From JAOUEA01 sp963821935 (lineage in GTDB: Bacteria > Actinomycetota > UBA4738 > HRBIN12), in contig CAWGFM010000005.1 of assembly GCA_963821935.1 (NCBI GenBank), forward strand, positions 62,001 through 126,000: a stretch of DNA of 64,000 bases, read 5' to 3'. Shown one piece after another: positions 33,843-42,145 of this stretch (positions within the stretch are counted from its first letter, which is position 1; each line of letters starts with the position of its first letter). Position numbers and translations under genes: made by a program. A model generated the notes under the pieces. The model worked only from the letters and a program-made list of their open reading frames with translations, had not been told where the DNA came from and did not search any database.

Positions 33843-34502
33843 TCAGCCGTTGTGCACGGTGGAGTGCTCGGTCTCGTCTTCGAACGTGTTGCCTTCGGCC
33901 GGGATCGGGTTCGCCTTCAGGATGCGCGCCAGGTGCACGGCGTTGTGCGCCATCCATCGGGTGGTGCGTTGGGTGTAGGGATGATCCCCGCCCCCGGCCT
34001 CGATGTAGCTGGGGCCGGGTCCCGCGTCCCCGACCCAGTAGGTGTCGGCGTTCGGCGGGATCGCACACCCCAGGTGGGTCAGGTTGAACAGCGTGCTCTC
34101 GGCCGCCGCGTGCGCGCCGTCTTCGTTGCCGGTCACCACGACGCAGCCCACCTTGTTGTAGAGCGGGTACTGACCGACCTCGTTCTGATCGCCGTACGTG
34201 CCGTCGAGCCGTTCGATCACCATCTGCGCCACGGACCCACGCACCCCGAACCAGATCGGTGTGCCGATGCAGATGATGTCGGCCTCCATGATCTTGTCCA
34301 GGATCTGTGGCCACTCGTCGCCATCGCCCTCGTCGGAGCTGACACCGAACCGCACCTGGTAGTCGAGGACGCGGACGATCTCGGTCTCGACGTCCATCGT
34401 GTCCCACCATCCCTTGACCTTGCGCATCAGGGCCTCGGTGTTGGACACCTCGGGCGGGTACTTCAAGGTGCAGTTCAGCATGACGGCCTTCAACGTTGGC
34501 AT
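33843..34502 (-). CDS. Flavodoxin-like NAD(P)H-dependent oxidoreductase
   Basis: A 219-residue flavodoxin-fold protein. It opens MPTLKAVMLNCTLKYPPEVSNTEALM, an FMN phosphate-loop region, and has ADIICIGTPIWFGVRGSVAQMVIERLDG and GCVVVTGNEDGAHAAAESTLFNLTHLGC, the two other FMN-contact loops. Electron partner unknown. Start at 34502 is set by GGAGGAA directly upstream. It sits 16 bases before the mscR start and may be in the same transcript. Confidence 0.85.
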   Translation of the reverse strand: MPTLKAVMLNCTLKYPPEVSNTEALMRKVKGWWDTMDVETEIVRVLDYQVRFGVSSDEGDGDEWPQILDKIMEADIICIGTPIWFGVRGSVAQMVIERLDGTYGDQNEVGQYPLYNKVGCVVVTGNEDGAHAAAESTLFNLTHLGCAIPPNADTYWVGDAGPGPSYIEAGGGDHPYTQRTTRWMAHNAVHLARILKANPIPAEGNTFEDETEHSTVHNG

Positions 34503-34626
34503 GCGTTCCTCCCTGCTGCCGGCGCCGGCGGCACCGACGTGTGCGGTGTGCCGCGGAGGCTGCATCGTGACACGCGACCGGCGCTCGTGGCACGCTCCGG
34601 ATGAGCGCTGTGCCACGATGCGCACC

Positions 34627-35895
34627 ATGGTGACCGACCTCAGCGCTCGTGATGTGGCCATGCTGTCGGGCGATCACGGCCAAGCACCACAGATGGCCAT
34701 GCGCATCGTCCGGCGGACCGCCGAGATCGCGGGAGCTTCGCACCTGCTGAACATCTCGTCGGCCCACATCGACGGATGTCTGTATCACGGGCCGGCCGGG
34801 CTCGACTTCGCGAGGCGCCTTCGAGATGCCGGCGCACGGGTCGCCGTCCCCAGCACCTTGAACGTCTCGTCGCAGGATCTGCAGCACCCCGGACTGGTCC
34901 GACTCGATCGCACGACCGTTCCGGCGCGGGAACAGATGGACGCCTACGTCTCCATGGGCTGCCGGCCAACGTGGACGTGCGCGCCCTACCAGCTGCCGGA
35001 ACGCCCCGCGTTCGGCGACCACGTCGCATGGGCTGAGTCCAACGCGATCGTGTTCGCGAACTCCGTGCTCGGCGCGCGAACCGACCGATACGGAGACTTC
35101 ATCGACATCTGCTGTGCCATCACCGGCCGCGCACCGGCGGCGGGGCTGCACCTGGACGAGCACCGTCGCGCCCGCGTGGTGTTCCGCGTCGAGGGACTGC
35201 ACGATCGACTGCTGTCCGACGAGGTCGCGCACGCCGCCATCGGGCATGTGATCGGGAGCAGGGCGGGCGCCGGCCTGCCGGCGGTCATCGGCCTACCGCC
35301 CCCGCCCGTGACCACCGAAGATCATCTGAAGGCCTTGGGCGCCGGTGCTGCATCGTCGGGCTCGGTAGCCATGGTGCACGCGGTGGGCATCACGCCGGAG
35401 GCCGCCACCGTGGAGGCGGCGACCGGCGACCTGGCAACCGTTCGCCATGAATCGATCGTGCCGGCCGACGTGCGGGCGGCGCGGGATGCGCTGTCGACCG
35501 TGTCGGTCGGCGCCGCCATCGGAGCCGTGAGCGTGGGGACCCCACATTGTTCGGTCGAGGGCTTCGAACGCCTCGCCTCCCTGGCCCAAGGCCGCCGGTT
35601 CTCGGTCCCGTTCTACGTGAACACGGGACGTGCCGTCCTGCAGATCGCTGAGCGCGCCGGGACGGTCGCGATCGTCGAAGCGGCCGGAGCCACGGTGCTC
35701 ACCGACACGTGCACCTACATCGCGCCAGTGATCGCCGCCGGATCGGGGCCCGTCGTGACCCACTCGGCGAAATGGGCGTGGTATGCACCGGCCAACCTCG
35801 GCGTGGACGTCGCCTTCGCGAGCCTCGAGGAGTGCGTCCGGTCGGCGGTTGCGGGCCGGCTGGTGAGGGATACGTCGTTCTGGGGCACACCGTGA
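34627..35895 (+). CDS. Aconitase X catalytic (large) subunit
   Basis: A 422-residue AcnX (DUF521) protein. It starts LSARDVAMLSGDHGQAPQMAMRIV, the typical N-terminal segment, and has MDAYVSMGCRPTWTCAPYQ, AWAESNAIVFANSVLGARTDRYGDF and DTCTYIAP, the last two giving conserved Asn/Arg and Cys residues of the active site. Characterised bacterial AcnX enzymes dehydrate cis-3-hydroxy-L-proline; archaeal ones act on phosphomevalonate. Here hydroxyproline or another hydroxy acid is more plausible. No other proline-catabolic gene is next to it. ATG 34627 is chosen; ATG 34618 or GTG 34630 are alternatives. Its TGA overlaps the small-subunit ATG (TGATG). Confidence 0.85.
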   Translation: MVTDLSARDVAMLSGDHGQAPQMAMRIVRRTAEIAGASHLLNISSAHIDGCLYHGPAGLDFARRLRDAGARVAVPSTLNVSSQDLQHPGLVRLDRTTVPAREQMDAYVSMGCRPTWTCAPYQLPERPAFGDHVAWAESNAIVFANSVLGARTDRYGDFIDICCAITGRAPAAGLHLDEHRRARVVFRVEGLHDRLLSDEVAHAAIGHVIGSRAGAGLPAVIGLPPPPVTTEDHLKALGAGAASSGSVAMVHAVGITPEAATVEAATGDLATVRHESIVPADVRAARDALSTVSVGAAIGAVSVGTPHCSVEGFERLASLAQGRRFSVPFYVNTGRAVLQIAERAGTVAIVEAAGATVLTDTCTYIAPVIAAGSGPVVTHSAKWAWYAPANLGVDVAFASLEECVRSAVAGRLVRDTSFWGTP

Positions 35896-36323
35896 TGGGA
35901 ACGTTCCCGTGCCGCACGCTGGTGCCCGGACGCGGCCGAGGTGAGGCCTTGACCCTGCGGGACCCACTCAGCTTCTGGGGCGGATTCGACCCGGCGACCG
36001 GCACGGTGATCGACTCACATCATCCGCAGCTGGGAGTCCGGCTGACCGCGCTGGTGGTGCTCATGCCGTGGGGACGGGGATCCAGCTCCAGCTCCTCCGT
36101 GCTGGCCGAGGCGATCCGTCTGGGAACGGCGCCCGCCGCCATCGTGCTGGCCGAGCCTGATCCCGTGATCGCTTTGGGAGCCATCGTGGCCGACGAGCTC
36201 TACGGTCTGTCCGTGCCGATCGTCGTGGCGCCTCCAGAGGCGCACCACCAGATCCCCGACGGCGCCACGATCACGGTCGACGCGCGGCGCGACGAGGCCC
36301 GTCTCGACACGGAGCGCGGATAG
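35895..36323 (+). CDS. Aconitase X swivel (small) subunit, DUF126
   Basis: A 142-residue DUF126 protein forming the swivel domain of aconitase X. Motifs are RTLVPGRGRGEALTLRDPLSFWGGFDPATGTVIDSHHPQLG, then PWGRGSSSSSSVLAEAIRLGTAPAAIVLAEPDPVIALGAI, with the Ser-rich loop that holds the substrate carboxylate. In many bacteria the two parts are fused; here they are separate and coupled by a one-base TGATG overlap. Its TAG stop doubles as the first half of the cyclase gene's -10 box. Confidence 0.88.
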   Translation: MGTFPCRTLVPGRGRGEALTLRDPLSFWGGFDPATGTVIDSHHPQLGVRLTALVVLMPWGRGSSSSSSVLAEAIRLGTAPAAIVLAEPDPVIALGAIVADELYGLSVPIVVAPPEAHHQIPDGATITVDARRDEARLDTERG

Positions 36324-36326
36324 ACT
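36321..36326 (+). promoter_or_regulatory. Putative -10 element for the cyclase/ATPase gene
   Basis: TAGACT is seven bases before the GTG at 36334, the classical spacing for leaderless transcription. Its first three bases are the stop codon of the upstream gene. Confidence 0.4.
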
Positions 36327-36333
36327 CGACCGC

Positions 36334-39300
36334 GTGGTGACCTGCCCTTCGTGCTCGGCCACCAACGACGACGCGGCGCGGTTCTGTTCATCGTGCGGGA
36401 CGGCGTTGGTGCGCACGTGCCCTTCGTGTGGATCGGTCGTGCCCGCACAGGCACGGTTCTGTTCCGAGTGCGGCACGCCGTTGGGTGCGCCTCCGACCAC
36501 GGAACGCCCGGTCGAGGAACGACGCCTGCTCACGATCGTGTTCGCTGACCTGGCCGGCTTCACGCAGCGATCCGACCAGGCCGATCCCGAGGACGTCCGA
36601 GGGATCCTGGTCCCGTTCCACGCGATCGCGAAGGAAGAGATCGAGCGCTTCGGCGGCATGCTCGACAAGTTCATCGGCGACGCGGCGTTGGGGGTTTTCG
36701 GAGCCCCGGTCGCCCATGAGGACGACGCCGAACGCGCGGTGCGCGCGGCGCTGTCCATCCGTGAGCGCGTCACGGCCGGGGGCATGCCTGTACGTGTGGC
36801 GGTCAACACGGGCGAGGCACTCGTCACGACCGGAGAAGGGCCGCAGATCGGCGAGCACGTGGCCGGCGACGTGGTGAACACGGCATCGCGGCTGCAGAAC
36901 CTGGCGCCGGTGGGAGAGGCGGTCGTGGGTGAGACCACCGCGCGCGCCACCCGCCGGATCATCGAGTACGAGGAGCTGCCCGCCGCCACCGTGAAGGGCA
37001 AGTCCGAGCCGCTCGTGCTGTGGCTCGCGCGCTCGGTGCGCCCGACCGTGCCCGAACGCGACGAGGACGACCCGCCCCCGTTCGTGGGACGCGAGCGCGA
37101 GCGCCAAGGCCTCCGGGACCTGCTGGCTCGCACGATCCGTGATCGGACCCCCCATCTGGTCACGGTCGTCGGAGAGCCCGGCCTGGGCAAGAGCCGTCTG
37201 CTCGCCGACCTCGGCGAGCACGTCCGCGCAGCGCCCGAGGAGGTGACGTTCCATCGCGGCCGGTGTCTGCCCTACGGGGAGAGCATCACCTACGCCGCGC
37301 TCGTCGACGTCGTGCGAGCGCTGCTGGGGGTCGCACCGGGTGAGCCTCCGGAGCGGGCCGCCGAGGCACTGCTCGAGCGTCTCCCCTCCCTCACTCCCAG
37401 CGAGGACGAACGTGCGTGGCTCGCCGCGCGTCTGCGCTCGCTGGTTGGCCCGATCTCGGACCGGGAAACCACCGTGGACCGAGCCGAGTCCTTCGCGGCG
37501 TGGACCAGGTTCCTGGAGCTCACCGCACGCGTGACACCGTCGACGATGGTGATCGAGGACCTGCATTGGGCCGAACCGGCGATGCTGGAGTTCCTCGATC
37601 ATCTGATCGAGCAAGCAGATGACGTACCGCTGCTGGTGCTGTGCACAGCGCGGCCGGAGCTCTTCGCGGCCCATCCGTCGTGGGGGTCGGGCTTCGCCCG
37701 CGCCACGACCCTGACGCTGTCGCCGTTGTCGGACCGTGACATGCACGATCTGCTCGCCGCATTGTTGCTTCGCTCCGTGGTGGGTGAGGATGCGCGTGAG
37801 TCCCTGATGCATCGAGCGGGCGGCAACCCCTTGTACGCGCGAGAGTTCGTGCACATGATCGAGGACGATGCGCCGACTGCCGGCGGCGACCGGACCGACC
37901 CACGTCACTCCCCGTCCGTGAACGTCCCGGACACCGTGCAGGCATTGATCGCCGCCCGCCTGGACGCGCTCTCTCGATCGGACCGCTCGCTGCTGCAGGC
38001 GGCCGCCGTCGTGGGCGACCACTTCTGGCCGGACGCCCTCCGAGTGCTCGAGCCCGGCATCGGATCGGAAGCGCCGCTGCACGAGCTGCAGCGGCGAGGA
38101 CTGATCCGGCGCTCGCCGCTGAGCACGATCGAGGGCCAGAGCGAGTTCGCGTTCACCCATGGGCTGATCCGCGACGTCGCGTACGGGCGCCTCCCCCGCG
38201 CCACCCGGGCACGCATGCATTCGGAGGTCGCTCGGTGGCTCGAGTCCTCGGCGGGCGACGACGTCCGCGAACGGGCGGACCTGCTGGCGTCCCACGCCCT
38301 ACGCGCGCTCGATCTGGCCAAGGCCGCGGGGATGCCTGAGGAGATCGGAGAGCTGGAGCGGACCGCGTTGCGATTCCTGGTGATGGCCGGTGAGCACCAG
38401 ACGAGCCTGGATGCGCGACGAGCCGCCGAGTACTACGCGCGTGCCGTGGAACTGTCGCCTTCCGAAGGGGCAGAACGAGCGGAGCTCCTGCGCGTCGCGA
38501 CTGGCCTGGGTTGGCGTTCCGGTGCGCTCACCTCGGACGAGGCCGTCGCCGCCTATCGAGCGGCCATCGACCTGGCGATCACCGCCGGAGCCCCCCTCGT
38601 CGCCGCTCAGGTGATGCGACGGCTCTACTTCCAACTGGGCCTGCAGGGCGACACGTCGGAGGCGCGCGAGATCCTGGACGAGGCCATCGAGCTGCTCGGA
38701 GCCGAGCCCGAGCCCGGCGACACGCTCGCCGAGCTGTATGCCTGCCGCTCCGAAGCCGAGATGTTCGCCGGCAGATCCGAGGATTCGCTGACGTGGGCCA
38801 ACCGGGCCATGGAGCTCCCTCGCTCGCCGGGGATCACGCTGATGGCCCTGCATCTGCGAGGGAACGCCCGATGCGAGCTTGGCGACTACGGCGGCGTCGA
38901 CGACCTTCGCACGGCGCTCTCCCTGGCCCAGGATTCAGGCGTCGGGCTGGACATCGTCACCTCCTACTCGTACCTCGTCGAGCGGGTCGGTCTGCTCGAA
39001 GGGCCCGTCGCGGCATTGGAGATGAATCGGGCCGCGCTGGAGCTCTGCGAGCGCCGGGGCCTGGAGCATCAGTCGATGTGGTCCCGCACCGAACGGCTCT
39101 GGCTGCTGTTCGATGCCGGACGGTGGGACGACATCGTCGAGGACACGGCGCGGCTGCTCGAGTGGAGTCACGCGCACGGCGAGGTGCAGGCCTCGACCGT
39201 TGCCAGCACGTTCCAGGCGAGGGTCCTCAGCCATCGCGGAGACGCGGGCCGCGCGGTGGAGCTCATGGCGCAGGCCGTGCCGGTTGCCGAAGAGATCGCC

Positions 39301-39783
39301 GACCTGCAGGTGCTGTCGCCGGCCTTGTTCGTCTCCGCGCTCGCAGACGCTGCCGCGGGCGAGTCTGCATCGGCCGCCGGCCACCTGCGCTCCTACCACG
39401 ACGCCACGCTGGAAGGACCGCCCGAGTACCGGGAGATCCACCTGCCGGAGGCCGTCCGGCTCGCGTTCGAGCTGGGAGAGCCAGGTCTGGCGACGGCGCT
39501 GCTGGATCGGCTCGAGGTGCACGAGCCCCGCATGGAGCGGGCTCTCACCGCCGCTCACGCGACGATCGCCGAACACGAGGCACGCATCGACGATGCCGCC
39601 GAAGGCTACGAGAAGGTCGCCGGAGCGTGGAGGGAGTGGGAGATGCCGTTCGAGCAAGCACACGCCATGGCCGGCCTCGGACGCTGCCGCCGATCGCAAG
39701 GTCGCGACACCGAAGCCGACGCCGCCGAAGCGGACGCCGCCGGCTTGTTCTTGCAGCTGGGGGTACCGCACAGTACCCGCTGA
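36334..39783 (+). CDS. Zinc-ribbon, class III nucleotidyl cyclase, AAA ATPase and TPR-like signalling protein
   Basis: A 1149-residue multidomain protein. Residues 4-46 contain two zinc ribbons (CPSC...CSSC and CPSC...CSEC). About 60-235 is a class III cyclase domain: TIVFADLAGFT and MLDKFIGDAALGVFGAP carry the two metal-binding Asp, and GDVVNTASRLQNLA the conserved Asn/Arg helix. About 245-600 is a STAND/AAA_16 ATPase: PFVGRERERQ, Walker A VVGEPGLGKSRLL (279-291), Walker B-like TMVIEDLHWAEP. The rest is helical repeat, TPR-like. Both cyclase metal residues are intact, so it can probably make cAMP or cGMP under control of the ATPase and repeats. Confidence 0.88.
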   Translation: MVTCPSCSATNDDAARFCSSCGTALVRTCPSCGSVVPAQARFCSECGTPLGAPPTTERPVEERRLLTIVFADLAGFTQRSDQADPEDVRGILVPFHAIAKEEIERFGGMLDKFIGDAALGVFGAPVAHEDDAERAVRAALSIRERVTAGGMPVRVAVNTGEALVTTGEGPQIGEHVAGDVVNTASRLQNLAPVGEAVVGETTARATRRIIEYEELPAATVKGKSEPLVLWLARSVRPTVPERDEDDPPPFVGRERERQGLRDLLARTIRDRTPHLVTVVGEPGLGKSRLLADLGEHVRAAPEEVTFHRGRCLPYGESITYAALVDVVRALLGVAPGEPPERAAEALLERLPSLTPSEDERAWLAARLRSLVGPISDRETTVDRAESFAAWTRFLELTARVTPSTMVIEDLHWAEPAMLEFLDHLIEQADDVPLLVLCTARPELFAAHPSWGSGFARATTLTLSPLSDRDMHDLLAALLLRSVVGEDARESLMHRAGGNPLYAREFVHMIEDDAPTAGGDRTDPRHSPSVNVPDTVQALIAARLDALSRSDRSLLQAAAVVGDHFWPDALRVLEPGIGSEAPLHELQRRGLIRRSPLSTIEGQSEFAFTHGLIRDVAYGRLPRATRARMHSEVARWLESSAGDDVRERADLLASHALRALDLAKAAGMPEEIGELERTALRFLVMAGEHQTSLDARRAAEYYARAVELSPSEGAERAELLRVATGLGWRSGALTSDEAVAAYRAAIDLAITAGAPLVAAQVMRRLYFQLGLQGDTSEAREILDEAIELLGAEPEPGDTLAELYACRSEAEMFAGRSEDSLTWANRAMELPRSPGITLMALHLRGNARCELGDYGGVDDLRTALSLAQDSGVGLDIVTSYSYLVERVGLLEGPVAALEMNRAALELCERRGLEHQSMWSRTERLWLLFDAGRWDDIVEDTARLLEWSHAHGEVQASTVASTFQARVLSHRGDAGRAVELMAQAVPVAEEIADLQVLSPALFVSALADAAAGESASAAGHLRSYHDATLEGPPEYREIHLPEAVRLAFELGEPGLATALLDRLEVHEPRMERALTAAHATIAEHEARIDDAAEGYEKVAGAWREWEMPFEQAHAMAGLGRCRRSQGRDTEADAAEADAAGLFLQLGVPHSTR

Positions 39784-39804
39784 ATCGGTGCAGCGCAGTG
39801 TTCG

Positions 39805-40157
39805 TGGTGGAGGTGGCGGGATTCGAACCCGCGTGCTCGAGCGACTGACTAGGGCTTCTCCGGGCGCAGCCTGGTGGAAAGATCTCGGCTCTGGGCTCCC
39901 ACCGGCGGAGCACCCATCGCCCAGCCCGGGTGCGATGTCCCTCAGCGGCCCCCAGGCGGAACCGTCGAGGTGAGCCTGCTCACGACGCCCGTCCCTCGGT
40001 CGCAGGCGGCCCGAGGGGGGCGGCTACTTAACGTATTAAGCAGCGAGCGCGTAGTTGTCTTCGGCGCTTGTGTTTGGTCCGGCGTTTAACGTGACATCCG
40101 GGATCACGGCCCGCTTCTCCCAGTCAGAACCGACCGAGTCGAAGCCAGTACACCCCC
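39805..40157 (-). ncRNA. ssrA: Transfer-messenger RNA (tmRNA)
   Basis: On the minus strand the RNA starts GGGGGTGTACTGGCTTCGAC at 40157 and ends with an encoded CCA at 39805. GGGGGTG pairs with CACCTCC to give a seven-base acceptor stem with the G3-U pair needed for alanylation. The 3' part has the T-arm GCGGGTTCGAATCCCGC. The mRNA-like part at 40065-40036 reads Ala-Glu-Asp-Asn-Tyr-Ala-Leu-Ala-Ala then TAA; the exact resume codon is inferred. Length 353 is normal for the one-piece form. It tags proteins on stalled ribosomes with SmpB, whose gene lies 1.5 kb upstream on the same strand. Confidence 0.93.
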
Positions 40158-40176
40158 ATATGTAGTTGTCCCTGCG

Positions 40177-40182
40177 AGTATA
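40177..40182 (-). promoter_or_regulatory. Putative -10 element for ssrA
   Basis: TATACT on the minus strand, 19 bases before the mature 5' end, so a leader of about a dozen bases would be removed by RNase P. Immediately upstream is a CGGCGCGCGCCG palindrome (40183-40194), between this box and the decarboxylase stop, possibly part of its terminator. No good -35 box. Confidence 0.5.
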
Positions 40183-40209
40183 CGGCGCGCGCCGGACATG
40201 ACTGAAGGG

Positions 40210-41646
40210 TCACCGGTCGCCGGCCAGGAGCGTCGCACCGAGTTCGCGCGTGACGTCGACGATGAGATCGACGTCCTGGTCACGGGTTCGCCAGTTCGAC
40301 AGGGCAGGGCGGAAGGCGGTCATGCCGTCGAACGTCGTGGTTCCGAACGCCACGCGACCATCGGCCAGCACCGCAGCGCCGAGCTCGTCGTTGAGGTCGT
40401 CGAGCCGCTCCTCGGTCACGCCCTCGGGGTGGAACCGGAAGCACACGATGTTCAGACCGACGTCGGCGAGTCGCTCCAGGTCGGGCGCGGCGTCGACGCG
40501 CTCGGCCAGTCGCTGAGCCTGGGCCAGGTGACGCTCGACGATCGCTCGATAGCCGCTCCGGCCGTAGGCACGCAGGGTGGCCCACACCGCGAACGAGCGG
40601 GCCCGCCTCGACATCTCCGGCCCCAGATACGCCCACTGTGGCTTCGGATCGTCCAGCTCCGGCAGGTAGGCGGCGCCGCTACCGAACACGCCCGGCTGCA
40701 ACGAGCGATCCTTGATGAACGCGAACCCACTCTCGTACGGCACGTTCAGCCACTTGTGACCGTCGGCGATCGCCGAATCGGCCCGCTCGAGCCCTTCGAC
40801 GAGATGCCGCGTCCGGTCCGAGAGCTGAGCGAACAGGCCGAACGCGCCGTCGACGTGCAGCCACGCTCCATGGCGCTCGGCCAGGTCGGCCATGGGCAGC
40901 AGCGGATCGAACTCGCCGGCATTCACCTCGCCCGCGCTGGCGATCACGATCGCGGGAGCGCCGCCCAGATCGCGCAACGCTCGTTCGAGCGCCTCGAGGT
41001 CGAGCCGGCCCACACCGTCTCGAGCGAGCTTCTTCACGTTCGAACGGCCGATGCCAAGCATCGCCAGCGCCTTCACATCGCTCGCGTGGACGAAGCCCGA
41101 TCCGAGGACCGGCACGGCCGGCAGCCCGCCCATGCCGGCTTCGTCGACATCCACGTCGTGCCGCATGCCCCACCACCGGCGAGCACATGCGAGGGCGGTG
41201 AAGTTGGCCATCGTCGCTCCGGTGGTCAGCACGCCGCCCCAGCTCGCAGGGATGCCGAACAGGTCTTTCAACCACTCCAGAGCCACGACCTCGATCTGGC
41301 CGCCGATCGGTGATTCGACCCAGGCCGCGGGGTTCTGGTCCAACGTGGTGGCCGTCCAGTCAGCACCCACAGCGGCGGGCGTCGCGCCGCCGGTCACGAA
41401 ATGGAAGAACTTCGGGCCGACGGTGTGGATGGCGCCGTCGAGGCCGGCCCAGAGCTCACCGACGGCAGCTTCAGCGCCCACGCCGTCCTCGGGCAACGGG
41501 CCGCCGAAGGTTGCCGCCACCTCCTCGGCGTTCGTCACCCGCACGGGACGATCGTGCACGCCGGCCAGGTAGGCGGACGTGCGGGTCTTGACGAGGTCGA
41601 CGACGGGGTCGGTCTCACCCGACGTCGGAGGGGTCGGCGTGGTCAT
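40210..41646 (-). CDS. PLP-dependent group II amino acid decarboxylase family protein
   Basis: A 478-residue fold-type I PLP enzyme. It has FHFVTGGATPAAVGADW, GVLTTGATMANFTALACARRWW, the aspartate-containing cofactor strand AWLHVDGAFGLFA, and the PLP lysine in IADGHKWLNVPYESGF. Relatives decarboxylate glutamate, aspartate, tyrosine, tryptophan or DOPA; the substrate cannot be told. The start at ATG 41646 has a TACCAT box six bases before it and no Shine-Dalgarno. It lies between smpB and ssrA, which are more commonly close neighbours. Confidence 0.87.
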   Translation of the reverse strand: MTTPTPPTSGETDPVVDLVKTRTSAYLAGVHDRPVRVTNAEEVAATFGGPLPEDGVGAEAAVGELWAGLDGAIHTVGPKFFHFVTGGATPAAVGADWTATTLDQNPAAWVESPIGGQIEVVALEWLKDLFGIPASWGGVLTTGATMANFTALACARRWWGMRHDVDVDEAGMGGLPAVPVLGSGFVHASDVKALAMLGIGRSNVKKLARDGVGRLDLEALERALRDLGGAPAIVIASAGEVNAGEFDPLLPMADLAERHGAWLHVDGAFGLFAQLSDRTRHLVEGLERADSAIADGHKWLNVPYESGFAFIKDRSLQPGVFGSGAAYLPELDDPKPQWAYLGPEMSRRARSFAVWATLRAYGRSGYRAIVERHLAQAQRLAERVDAAPDLERLADVGLNIVCFRFHPEGVTEERLDDLNDELGAAVLADGRVAFGTTTFDGMTAFRPALSNWRTRDQDVDLIVDVTRELGATLLAGDR

Positions 41647-41652
41647 GCCGCG

Positions 41653-41658
41653 ATGGTA
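41653..41658 (-). promoter_or_regulatory. Putative -10 element for the decarboxylase gene
   Basis: TACCAT on the minus strand, six bases before the ATG at 41646, overlapping the region of the smpB stop. Confidence 0.35.
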
Positions 41659-41659
41659 C

Positions 41660-42136
41660 CTACCGCCGCCGGCCCATCTGCTGTTCGATCTCGCGCTGGG
41701 ACTCGCGCTTCGCGATCGTGTGTCGCTTCTCGAACTCGCGCTTGCCTCGGCCCACGCCGATCTCCACCTTGGCGAGGCCGTGCGCGAAGTACACGCGCAT
41801 CGGCACCAGGCTGAGGCGTTCCTCCTGCTGCTGCACCTGGAGCCGCTCGATCTCGCGTCGATGCAGGAGCAGCTTGCGAGGACGCATCGGCAGATGGCGG
41901 CGCGTGTCCCCTTGTTCGTACGGCGGGATGTGCATGCCCTCCAACCAGGCCTCGCCGTTGCGAACCCGAGCGTAGGCCTCGCCCAGCGACGCTCGGCCAC
42001 CTCGAAGGGACTTCACCTCATCGCCTGTGAGCTGGATGCCGGCCTCCAGCGTCTCCTCGATGGCGTAGTCGTGGCGGGCCTTGCGGTTGGAGGCGACGGT
42101 GTTCTCCCCCTCACGGCCCGACTTCTTCCGAGCCAC
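41660..42136 (-). CDS. smpB: SsrA-binding protein SmpB
   Basis: A 158-residue tmRNA-binding protein with the family opening VASNRKARHDYAIEETLEAGIQLTGDEVKSLR, the central SLGEAYARVRNGEAWLEGMHIPPYEQG, and the C-terminal GKREFEKRHTIAKRESQREIEQQMGRRR tail, which enters the ribosomal A site as a mimic of an mRNA codon. GTG start. It follows ftsX by nine bases in the order ftsE-ftsX-smpB, as in many actinobacteria. Confidence 0.96.
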   Translation of the reverse strand: MARKKSGREGENTVASNRKARHDYAIEETLEAGIQLTGDEVKSLRGGRASLGEAYARVRNGEAWLEGMHIPPYEQGDTRRHLPMRPRKLLLHRREIERLQVQQQEERLSLVPMRVYFAHGLAKVEIGVGRGKREFEKRHTIAKRESQREIEQQMGRRR

Positions 42137-42145
42137 GACCGCCGC

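Noticed and set aside
39805..39830. T-loop-like sequence as an ordinary tRNA
   Set aside because: The pairing 5' end is 330 bases away and the tag frame is present, so it is tmRNA.
39784..40209. Integration (att) site at the ssrA 3' end
   Set aside because: No duplicated 3' segment, integrase or mobile gene was found nearby.
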